A program made the translations under genes and the position numbers. Below the pieces are notes generated by a model. The model worked only from the letters and a program-made list of their open reading frames with translations. It did not search any database and was not told where the DNA came from. A stretch of 5,045 nt of DNA from Chthoniobacter sp. GTDB taxonomy: Bacteria; Verrucomicrobiota; Verrucomicrobiia; Chthoniobacterales; Chthoniobacteraceae. Position 1 is the first letter of the stretch; the number at the start of each line of letters is the position of its first letter. The stretch is from the NCBI GenBank assembly GCA_025352865.1, contig JANXSB010000669.1, positions 1 to 5,045 on the forward strand, read 5' to 3'. This document shows positions 1 to 5,045 of the stretch, piece after piece.

Positions 1-1538
1 GTGGGCTCGGTGGCGCGGAGGAAAGTGGGCAGGCTGTCGATTTTGAAAGTGCCCGCGCCGAAGGGTTCGAGGCCGATGCCCGCGCGCTGGAGCACGTCGA
101 GATTACGGCTCAGCCAGTCGCCATCGCGCGGGCTGACAGAAAGCGTGAGCGGCAGGAGCAGGCGCTGGCCGGGCACGCCCTGCTGCTCCATGCGCCGCTT
201 CATTTCCTCGAAAAGGATGCGCTCGTGCGCGGCGTGCTGATCCACGAGCACGAGGCCGCCGGCGTTTTCCATGAGGACGTAGAGTTTGCCGAGCACGCCG
301 AGGATTTTGAAATCGCGGGCGGTGTTGAGGGGCGGGGGTTCGCTTGCCGGAGTTGTGCCCGCGGGAGTGGGCTGTGGATTGGGCGTTGGAGGTTCGGCCC
401 CGCGCAGCAGTGCCGACTCCAAGGGCAGCGTGCTCCAATCTTTCCGCAGCGCCACCTGCTCGCTCGCCGGAATGAGCGGCAGCGTTTCGTCTGGCGTGAA
501 AACCGGCGCGCTCGGCTCGGCGCGAAACGTCCGCGACCAGCTCGCACGATCACTTTCCAGCGCCACGCGCACGGCTTCGACGACCGCCTCGCGCACCCAC
601 GCGGCGTTGCGGAAACGCACCTCGCGTTTCGCGGGATGCACGTTCACATCGACCTCAGCGGGATCCATCTCGATGAACAGGAACGTCACCGGATGCTGCC
701 CTTTCATCAGCGCGGTGTGGTAGCCCTCGCGCAGGGCAAAATTGATCGTGCTGTTCTCGACCGCGCGGCCATTGAGGAAGACGAGCTGCTGCGCGCGGGA
801 GGAGCGGCTGACGCCGGCCTTGCCGATGAGCCCGCGGATCGAAATCGCGTCGGTCGCGAACTCCGGCAGGTCGAGCAATTCCGCGGCCAGCGCCGCGCCG
901 CACAGGTCGCGAACCCGCTCCCGCAGATGATTCGCGGGCGGGAGTTGATACACGACACGCTCGTCATTCACGAAAGCGAAAGCGATTTGCGGATGCCCGA
1001 TCGCCTGCAGATGAAGCTGGTGCTCTACATGGCTCGACTCGGTGTTTTCGGTGCGCAGAAATTTCCGCCGCGCGGGGAGATTGTAGAAAAGCGAGCGCAC
1101 TTCGATCTGCGTGCCGGGCGCGTCGCCGCCGTCGCGAACGCTTTCGATTTTGCCCGCATTCACGATGACCTCGGTGCCGGCGAGCGCGTCGCGTTCGCGC
1201 GTGGCGAGGCGGAAGCGCGAGACGCTGGCGATGCTCGGCAGCGCCTCGCCGCGAAAGCCGAGCGTGTGGATGGCCGCGAGATCGTGGCCCGTGCGGATTT
1301 TGCTCGTGGCGTGCCGTTCGAGACAAAGCAGCGCGTCGTCGCGGTCCATGCCGGAGCCGTCATCGACCACGCGGATGTAGGAGATGCCGCCGCGCCGGAT
1401 CATCACCTCGATACGTGTGGCACCCGCGTCGATGGAGTTTTCCACCAGCTCCTTCACCACGCTCGCGGGCCGCTCCACGACCTCGCCCGCGGCCACTTGG
1501 CTGGCAACGGTTTCGGAAAGGAGGGCGATGCGGGACAT
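1..1538 (-). CDS. mutL: DNA mismatch repair protein MutL (3' end beyond window)
   Basis: MutL couples MutS mismatch recognition to strand removal in post-replicative repair. I translated 512 codons from the ATG at 1538-1536 without a stop. The GHKL ATPase motifs are intact and in order: AAGEVVERPASVVKELVENS (residues 16-35, catalytic E30 and Mg-binding N34), DDGSGM (59-64), ERHATSKI (74-81), GFRGEAL (94-100) and FYNLPARRKFL (from 151). VNVHPAKREVRF contains the conserved lysine K304. A Pro-rich linker (about 345-407) leads into the C-terminal dimerisation domain, which carries DQHAAHERILFE at 433-444. That matches the DQHA(X)2E(X)4E metal-binding motif of MutL proteins that nick DNA themselves. 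MutL is usually 600-650 residues, so roughly the last 100 are missing, including the remaining endonuclease motifs. The start is fixed by homology at the N-terminus. No Shine-Dalgarno is visible, and a 7-bp tandem repeat begins about 15 bases upstream. The gene is divergent from the Fe-S carrier gene. Confidence 0.97.
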   Translation of the reverse strand, partial: MSRIALLSETVASQVAAGEVVERPASVVKELVENSIDAGATRIEVMIRRGGISYIRVVDDGSGMDRDDALLCLERHATSKIRTGHDLAAIHTLGFRGEALPSIASVSRFRLATRERDALAGTEVIVNAGKIESVRDGGDAPGTQIEVRSLFYNLPARRKFLRTENTESSHVEHQLHLQAIGHPQIAFAFVNDERVVYQLPPANHLRERVRDLCGAALAAELLDLPEFATDAISIRGLIGKAGVSRSSRAQQLVFLNGRAVENSTINFALREGYHTALMKGQHPVTFLFIEMDPAEVDVNVHPAKREVRFRNAAWVREAVVEAVRVALESDRASWSRTFRAEPSAPVFTPDETLPLIPASEQVALRKDWSTLPLESALLRGAEPPTPNPQPTPAGTTPASEPPPLNTARDFKILGVLGKLYVLMENAGGLVLVDQHAAHERILFEEMKRRMEQQGVPGQRLLLPLTLSVSPRDGDWLSRNLDVLQRAGIGLEPFGAGTFKIDSLPTFLRATEP

Positions 1539-1553
1539 GGGCGCGAAGTGTCG

Positions 1554-1578
1554 GGTGACAGGTGACAGGTGACAAGTG
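1554..1578. repeat. Period-7 tandem repeat beside the mutL start
   Basis: On the plus strand GGTGACA occurs three times in perfect tandem (1554-1560, 1561-1567, 1568-1574), followed by AGTG. Read on the minus strand, in the direction of mutL, this is CACTTGT-CACCTGT-CACCTGT-CACC. It lies in the mutL leader, ending about 15 bases before the ATG. A decayed copy in inverted orientation sits at 1754-1778. The units are too short and contiguous for a CRISPR array. They look like a simple-sequence tract or the outer arm of a palindromic element. Confidence 0.85.
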
Positions 1579-1594
1579 CGCGCCGTGCGGGAAC

Positions 1595-1609
1595 CGACAA
1601 TGTTTGTCG
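1595..1609. promoter_or_regulatory. 15-base palindrome in the divergent region (possible operator)
   Basis: CGACAA-TGT-TTGTCG is a perfect 6-bp inverted repeat with a 3-base centre. It lies 57 bases upstream of the mutL ATG, between the tandem repeat and the large hairpin. The size and symmetry would suit a dimeric repressor site or a small hairpin. It does not match the TGTTC-N4-GAACA LexA box I recall for Verrucomicrobia. An operator role is a guess from position and symmetry only. Confidence 0.3.
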
Positions 1610-1614
1610 CGAGG

Positions 1615-1731
1615 TTTTATTTTTTAACGCAGAGACGCGGAGGCGCAGAGGGTGCAGAGATTTTCAGGATCACGCTCACTCCCAATCTTCTCTGCGTCCT
1701 CTGCGTCTTTGCGTCTCTGCGTTGAAAAAAA
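1615..1731. repeat. Large intergenic palindrome with 35-bp arms (REP/MITE-like)
   Basis: The left arm at 1626-1660 pairs with the right arm at 1689-1723 over all 35 positions. The outer 13 bp (AACGCAGAGACGC against GCGTCTCTGCGTT) are perfect. The inner 22 contain 17 Watson-Crick pairs and 5 that are G-T/T-G, so every position still pairs as RNA. A 28-base loop (1661-1688) closes the hairpin. The T-rich tract at 1615-1625 and the A-rich tract at 1724-1731 extend the stem by several A-T pairs. Each arm consists of degenerate 8-9 base units of the form ACGCAGAG. I recall elements of this look as interspersed intergenic repeats in Verrucomicrobia, Planctomycetes and some other phyla, often mis-annotated as short ORFs with peptides like NAETRRRRG and LRLCVSALKK. 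It sits between divergent genes and the stem is followed by A, not T, in both directions, so it is not an ordinary intrinsic terminator. Confidence 0.88.
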
Positions 1732-1753
1732 CGCGGCTGTCTGGCGGCTGCCC

Positions 1754-1778
1754 CACCTGCCACTTGTCGCTTGGCACC
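1754..1778. repeat. Decayed inverted copy of the period-7 repeat
   Basis: The plus strand reads CACCTGC-CACTTGT-CGCTTGG-CACC, again with a 7-base period. Its last 18 bases (1761-1778) match the reverse complement of 1561-1578 at 15 of 18 positions, including an uninterrupted 8 bp (GACAAGTG/CACTTGTC). The two repeat tracts therefore face each other across the large palindrome, like terminal inverted repeats of a roughly 218-base element. The copy ends 27 bases before the Fe-S carrier start. Between 1539 and 1805, outside the listed repeats, I see no further gene and no convincing -35/-10 promoter. Confidence 0.65.
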
Positions 1779-1805
1779 GTCTGCGCGGCGACTTACTTTC
1801 CCGCC

Positions 1806-2156
1806 ATGATCCACGTCACCGATGCCGCTTTTGCGCAGCTCCAAACCATCGTCCGCGAGCAGGACGACCAGACCAAAGGGCTGCGGATTCTCGTCGAAAA
1901 CGGAGGCTGCGCCGGAATGCAGTATGGCATGGGACTCGATCATGCGAAGGAGGGTGACGAGATTGTGGAGCGCGACGGCTTGCGGGTCATCATCGACGCG
2001 GAGAGCGCGCATTTTCTCAAGGGCTCGACCATCGACTACGCTGACGATCTCGCGGGCTCCGGCTTCCGCATTCAGAATCCGAACGCCGCGCGGAGCTGCG
2101 GCTGCGGCACCTCGTTTGAACCCGCCGCGGCCGAAGCCGGCGCGCACCAACATTGA
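1806..2156 (+). CDS. A-type iron-sulfur cluster carrier (HesB/IscA/ErpA family)
   Basis: This is a 116-residue cytosolic protein of the A-type carrier family, which passes Fe-S clusters from the assembly scaffold to apo-enzymes. The three cluster-ligand cysteines are present with family spacing: C35 in GGCAGMQY and C98/C100 in SCGCG (C-x62-C-x-C). The domain fills residues 1-105, and a short Ala-rich tail ends in HQH. The start at 1806 gives the usual N-terminus (MIHVTDAAFAQL). The frame stays open upstream to 1569, but that stretch is translated palindrome and should not be included. No Shine-Dalgarno precedes the ATG. A CTTTCCC tract lies three bases before it. IscA, ErpA and SufA cannot be separated from this sequence alone, and no isc or suf gene is adjacent, so I give no symbol. 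It is the first of four co-directional genes. Confidence 0.95.
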   Translation: MIHVTDAAFAQLQTIVREQDDQTKGLRILVENGGCAGMQYGMGLDHAKEGDEIVERDGLRVIIDAESAHFLKGSTIDYADDLAGSGFRIQNPNAARSCGCGTSFEPAAAEAGAHQH

Positions 2157-2195
2157 TTTTCCGGGCAGCGCATCCGCGCTTCCGGCTTTCCCAAA

Positions 2196-3674
2196 ATGGC
2201 TGACGATTTCTACGGTTACGACGACGACGGCGACGAGCCGAAGGGCCGCGACAATCTTTTCCTCTGGACGGTTTTCATCCTCCTGCTCATCGGTCTGGCC
2301 TTCGCGTGCTGGCTCGGGAGCTTTTACATTTTCGGCCACCCGGAGCGGCCGGCGTCGTATAAATTTCTCAAGAAAATCGGCAAGGTCGAAGCCCCGCAGC
2401 GCTTTGAGGTCACCGCCGCGCCGCAGGGCGAATTCCTCACGGCGCAAAAACTTTTCGAGCGTTACGGCAGGATGACGCGGCTGGAGTTGGAGGAAGAAAA
2501 CGCGGAGCTCCTGCGCGGCTACATCAAGAACTATCGCGAGACCAAAAAGCTGATCGGCTATGTGATCGGGCGGTTCGTCATTCTCGATGCGCGTGATTTG
2601 AAAAAGACGGACGTTTTCCCGACGGGCGTCGTCGCGCTCGCGCAGGCGGCGGAGTTTCCGCAGGTCGTCATCGAGCACGTTTATACCTCGTCGCCGCGCC
2701 ATGTGCCCGCGCTGCGCACGCTGCTCCAGACCGGGCTGGACATGAAGATCGAGAAGACCAACGACCTCTCCGCGCTCATCCATGTCGAGCGGATGCCGGA
2801 CGGGCATATGCAGTTCACGGTCGTGCCGCTGCTCTACGGCACCTATGCGCTGAAGCAGGGCGTGGGCACCTTCAGTCTCGAGCCGCCGGCGGAGCTGAAC
2901 ATGGAGCCCGGCCTGCCCGTGATCAAAGCGCAGGCGTTTCAGGACGGGCTGAAAAAATTTGCCGAATACCGCCGCACGCATCACCTCGCGAGCGCCGAGT
3001 CCACGGACGACAACTCTCCGCCGGTGCCGACGCCGGAGCTCGTCCGTGTGGATACCGTGCAGCCGGGAACGGCGGTTCCGCTGACGGGCGCAATGCCTCC
3101 CGTGCCGGTGGCGACGCCGATTGCGATGACCGGCAAGGCGACGCCACGTCCTCCGACCGCGACACCGCCGATCGCGGTCGCGATGCTCAATCCGCCGCGG
3201 CCCGCCGCCACGCCGCTGCCGCCGGTCGCCACTCCACCGGTGAAAATGTCGCCGACCGGCGTGCCGCTCCAGCCCTTCATCGCGGCGCAGCGCGATCCGA
3301 ACATGCCGACGACCGGCGGCTCGTGGCGCATGTATGCCGCTGGCAAAGTGCCGCCGGCCCGTGCCGTTACTTCCGCCGAGGCGGGTGATCTCGCCGATCG
3401 CGGCGAACTCGGCGACCGGATTTATTTGCACGGCGAGTTTCGCGTCACGGCATCGGGGGAAAACCGCGCCGTGCTGCGCGAACGGGCCGCAGGAGCGGAT
3501 CCCGCGGTGGCGGGCGCGGCGCGCATCATCGTGGAATATCCGGCGGGTGCGGTTCCGCCCGCGGAAAATTCCACCTTTGTCCGCGACGCCGCGCGCCCGT
3601 TTGAAATCCGCGACGTGCGCCGCGGTGCGGACGGCCAGGTGAACATCTACGTGCGCGAGATCATTCAGCCGTAG
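2196..3674 (+). CDS. Unrecognised single-pass membrane protein with Pro-rich linker
   Basis: I do not recognise this 492-residue protein. It opens with an acidic cytoplasmic stub (DDDGDE at 9-14), then one hydrophobic segment at about 21-46, with no lipobox or clear signal-peptidase site. This predicts a membrane-anchored protein with most of its mass outside the cytoplasm. Residues 85-120 are charged and probably helical (LELEEENAELL), leading into a mixed alpha/beta region up to about 265. Residues 275-361 are a Pro/Ala/Thr-rich, low-complexity linker with five ATP tripeptides (306, 315, 322, 338, 345). The C-terminal 376-492 looks like a compact, mainly beta domain, perhaps OB-like (IYLHGEFRV, ARIIVEYPAGAVPP, VNIYVREI); that fold is a guess. 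There are no catalytic or metal motifs and no cysteines in the outer part. It starts 39 bases after the Fe-S carrier gene, with CTTTCCC three bases before the ATG and no Shine-Dalgarno. An envelope structural or scaffolding role is possible but unproven. Confidence 0.9.
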   Translation: MADDFYGYDDDGDEPKGRDNLFLWTVFILLLIGLAFACWLGSFYIFGHPERPASYKFLKKIGKVEAPQRFEVTAAPQGEFLTAQKLFERYGRMTRLELEEENAELLRGYIKNYRETKKLIGYVIGRFVILDARDLKKTDVFPTGVVALAQAAEFPQVVIEHVYTSSPRHVPALRTLLQTGLDMKIEKTNDLSALIHVERMPDGHMQFTVVPLLYGTYALKQGVGTFSLEPPAELNMEPGLPVIKAQAFQDGLKKFAEYRRTHHLASAESTDDNSPPVPTPELVRVDTVQPGTAVPLTGAMPPVPVATPIAMTGKATPRPPTATPPIAVAMLNPPRPAATPLPPVATPPVKMSPTGVPLQPFIAAQRDPNMPTTGGSWRMYAAGKVPPARAVTSAEAGDLADRGELGDRIYLHGEFRVTASGENRAVLRERAAGADPAVAGAARIIVEYPAGAVPPAENSTFVRDAARPFEIRDVRRGADGQVNIYVREIIQP

Positions 3675-3711
3675 CGTCGGCACGCGTCCGAAAGTTTTCT
3701 CCACACCGCCC

Positions 3712-4605
3712 ATGCCGCTCGCCGCTTTTCCGAAATGCTTTCTCGACGCCATGTGCGTGGAGAAAACGATGACCGTCGAGGACTGGATCGGACGCGTGGC
3801 GGCGGAGTTGGATGTGGACGGGCTGGAGTTTTACTGGGGCTTCACGCCGCGCGATGCCGCGGAGATCGCGCGCGTGCGGGGCCTGATCGAAGCGCGCGGA
3901 CTGGTGATGCCGATGATGTGCTACTCGCCGGATTTCACGCAGCCCGATGCCGCGGCGCGGGCGCGCGAGGTGGAAAGTGAAAAACGCGTGATCGAAGTGA
4001 CCGCGCAGCTCGGCGGACGCCTCTGCCGCGTGCTCAGCGGGCAGCGGCGACCCGAGGTGTCGATTGAAGATGGTGTGAAGATGGCGGCGGATTGCATCAC
4101 GGAACTGCTTCCGCACGCGGAGAAATGCGGCGTCACGCTCATCCTCGAAAACCATTACAAGGACGGCTACTGGGACTTCCCTGAGTTTGCACAGAAGCGC
4201 GACGTTTTCCTCCAGCTCCTCGCCGCCATCCCGCGCAGCCCGTGGTTCGGCGTGAACTACGACCCGTCCAACGCCATCGTCGCCGGAGATGACCCGCTGC
4301 AACTGCTCGACGACGTGCTCGACCGCGTTGTCTCGATGCACGCGAGCGACCGTTATTTCGAGGGCGGCACCATCGAGGATTTGCAAAAGCTCGGCGGTCA
4401 CCAGGGCTACGCGAGCATCCTCAAGCACGGCATCATCGGGCGCGGCCTGAACGACTACGACGCGATCTTCTCCCGCCTCGCGCGCGCCGGCTTCACCGGC
4501 TGGATCAGCATCGAGGACGGCAACGATCCCGCAGTCGGCATGGAGCACCTCCGGCTCTCCGCCGAGTTCCTCCGCGCGAAAATGAAACAGCACGGACTCC
4601 CATGA
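3712..4605 (+). CDS. Sugar phosphate isomerase/epimerase-like TIM-barrel protein (xylose isomerase-like)
   Basis: This 297-residue cytosolic protein belongs to the xylose isomerase-like / AP endonuclease 2 TIM-barrel superfamily (sugar phosphate isomerases/epimerases). Four acidic/His residues sit where the family binds its divalent metal: E146 (LILENH), D184 (NYDPSN), H210 (SMHASD) and E268 (SIEDG). The strand-end motif GLEFYW (37-42) is also typical. Such enzymes usually interconvert keto and aldo sugars or epimerise at carbon 3; the substrate cannot be read from the sequence. DNA-repair endonuclease IV is less likely, because the length and the SIEDG ending suit the metabolic branch. The start at 3712 supplies the first beta strand (AFPKCFLDAM); the internal ATGs at 3751 and 3769 would cut into it. 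No Shine-Dalgarno is visible. It begins 37 bases after the membrane-protein gene, and its TGA overlaps the next gene's ATG (ATGA, 4602-4605), implying translational coupling and a shared pathway. Confidence 0.92.
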   Translation: MPLAAFPKCFLDAMCVEKTMTVEDWIGRVAAELDVDGLEFYWGFTPRDAAEIARVRGLIEARGLVMPMMCYSPDFTQPDAAARAREVESEKRVIEVTAQLGGRLCRVLSGQRRPEVSIEDGVKMAADCITELLPHAEKCGVTLILENHYKDGYWDFPEFAQKRDVFLQLLAAIPRSPWFGVNYDPSNAIVAGDDPLQLLDDVLDRVVSMHASDRYFEGGTIEDLQKLGGHQGYASILKHGIIGRGLNDYDAIFSRLARAGFTGWISIEDGNDPAVGMEHLRLSAEFLRAKMKQHGLP

Positions 4606-5045
4606 AAACCATCGTTCAAATCTCCCTCGACGTGACCGACATCGCCGAAGCGCTCGACACCGCCCGCATGGCGCGGCGTGCGGGCGTGGACTGGCTGGAG
4701 GCGGGCACGCCGCTCATCATCGCCGAGGGCATGCACGGCGTGCGCGCGTTGCGCGCGGAGTTTCCCGGCGTGCCGATTGTGGCCGATTTGAAAACGATGG
4801 ACGGCGGCTGGCTCGAGGCGCAGATGATGGCGCAGGCGGGCGCGACGCACGTCGTGGTGATGGAGCGCGCGCATCCCGAGACGATCAAGGTCGTCGTCAA
4901 AGCCGGGCGCGATTTCGGCGTGAAAGTGATGGGCGACAATCTCGGCGCGCCCGACATGGTCGCGAGTGCGCGGCGGCTCGAAGACCTCGGCTGCGACTTC
5001 GTCATCCACCACATCGGCTACGATGAAAGACGCGGCATCGTCGCC
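4602..5045 (+). CDS. Hexulose-6-phosphate synthase-like enzyme, OMP decarboxylase superfamily (3' end beyond window)
   Basis: The visible 148 residues are the N-terminal two thirds of a COG0269-type (beta/alpha)8 barrel of about 210 residues. The family includes 3-hexulose-6-phosphate synthase (HPS, formaldehyde plus ribulose 5-phosphate) and 3-keto-L-gulonate-6-phosphate decarboxylase (KGPDC, UlaD). The active-site set is present: D10, E33, the D-x-K-x-x-D signature ADLKTMD (D62, K64, D67), and a histidine at HHIGYD (H136/H137). Two positions favour HPS over KGPDC: D112 where UlaD, as I recall, has Glu, and GYD instead of the SRD holding the KGPDC arginine R139. Substrate remains uncertain because VMGDNLG departs from the usual HPS text and the C-terminal phosphate-binding motifs are off the window. 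In several phyla this domain is fused to an RraA-like domain; whether that holds here cannot be seen. The ATG overlaps the upstream isomerase stop by four bases. Confidence 0.9.
   Translation, partial: MKTIVQISLDVTDIAEALDTARMARRAGVDWLEAGTPLIIAEGMHGVRALRAEFPGVPIVADLKTMDGGWLEAQMMAQAGATHVVVMERAHPETIKVVVKAGRDFGVKVMGDNLGAPDMVASARRLEDLGCDFVIHHIGYDERRGIVA

Noticed and set aside
225..1565. 446-codon plus-strand frame across mutL
   Set aside because: It lies entirely antisense to mutL, whose conserved motifs I read continuously on the minus strand; this frame shows none.
1615..1731. Large hairpin read as a rho-independent terminator
   Set aside because: The stem is followed by A-rich, not T-rich, sequence in both directions, and it lies upstream of both flanking genes, where no transcript is expected to end.
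1554..1778. Repeats read as a CRISPR array
   Set aside because: The units are 7-9 bases and contiguous, with no spacers of uniform length and no cas genes nearby.
1764..1799. Possible sigma-70 promoter (TTGTCG and TTACTT) before the Fe-S carrier gene
   Set aside because: The two boxes would be 24 bases apart and the -10 match is poor, so I cannot support it.
1569..1805. N-terminal extension of the Fe-S carrier frame
   Set aside because: The added residues are a translation of the palindrome and repeats (NAETRRRRG, LRLCVSALKK). The family begins at the MIHVTD start at 1806.
2167..2180. Small hairpin AGCGC-ATCC-GCGCT between the Fe-S carrier and membrane-protein genes
   Set aside because: A 5-bp GC stem without a following T-tract is expected by chance in DNA of this composition.
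2196..3674. TonB-like reading of the membrane protein (N-terminal anchor plus Pro-rich linker)
   Set aside because: The linker follows a folded region of more than 200 residues instead of the anchor, lacks the EP/KP repeats of TonB, and the C-terminus has no TonB motif.
1617..3752. 711-codon open frame on the minus strand, opposite the Fe-S carrier and the membrane-protein gene
   Set aside because: The product is Arg/His-rich, low-complexity text with no domain, typical of the antisense frame of GC-rich genes. It ends inside the palindrome, and the opposite strand carries conserved motifs.
3661..4593. 310-codon minus-strand frame opposite the isomerase gene
   Set aside because: It is the shadow of a gene with all four metal-ligand motifs on the plus strand; the translation has no recognisable family features.

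Overview
The window is GC-rich bacterial DNA with dense coding. It reads most like a member of the Verrucomicrobiota/Planctomycetota group. That placement is inference from three things: the style of the proteins, the lack of Shine-Dalgarno sites, and an intergenic palindrome built from degenerate CGCAGAG-type units that I recall as common in such genomes. No rRNA, tRNA or marker gene fixes it.

Layout. Positions 1-1538 (minus strand) hold most of a mutL mismatch-repair gene, whose 3' end runs off the left edge. A 267-base divergent intergenic region (1539-1805) follows. It is mostly repeat structure: a period-7 tandem repeat beside the mutL start, a 15-base palindrome, a large hairpin with 35-bp arms, and a second, decayed copy of the period-7 repeat in inverted orientation. 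From 1806 to the right edge four genes run on the plus strand: an A-type iron-sulfur carrier (HesB/IscA/ErpA family, 1806-2156), an unrecognised single-pass membrane protein with a Pro-rich linker (2196-3674), a xylose-isomerase-like TIM-barrel sugar isomerase/epimerase (3712-4605), and the N-terminal two thirds of a hexulose-6-phosphate-synthase-like (OMP decarboxylase superfamily) enzyme (4602 to the edge).

How they may work together. The four plus-strand genes are separated by 39, 37 and -4 bases, so one transcript from the 1539-1805 region is plausible. Only the last two are convincingly linked in function. They share an ATGA stop/start overlap, and both are TIM-barrel enzymes acting on small sugars or sugar phosphates, which suggests two steps of one carbohydrate route. 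MutL and the Fe-S carrier are housekeeping proteins. The membrane protein has no evident partner.

The points most worth following are the nested inverted-repeat structure in the divergent promoter region, the isomerase/HPS-like pair, the unrecognised membrane protein, and the near-complete absence of Shine-Dalgarno sequences. I did not find a clear new defence or mobile system here.
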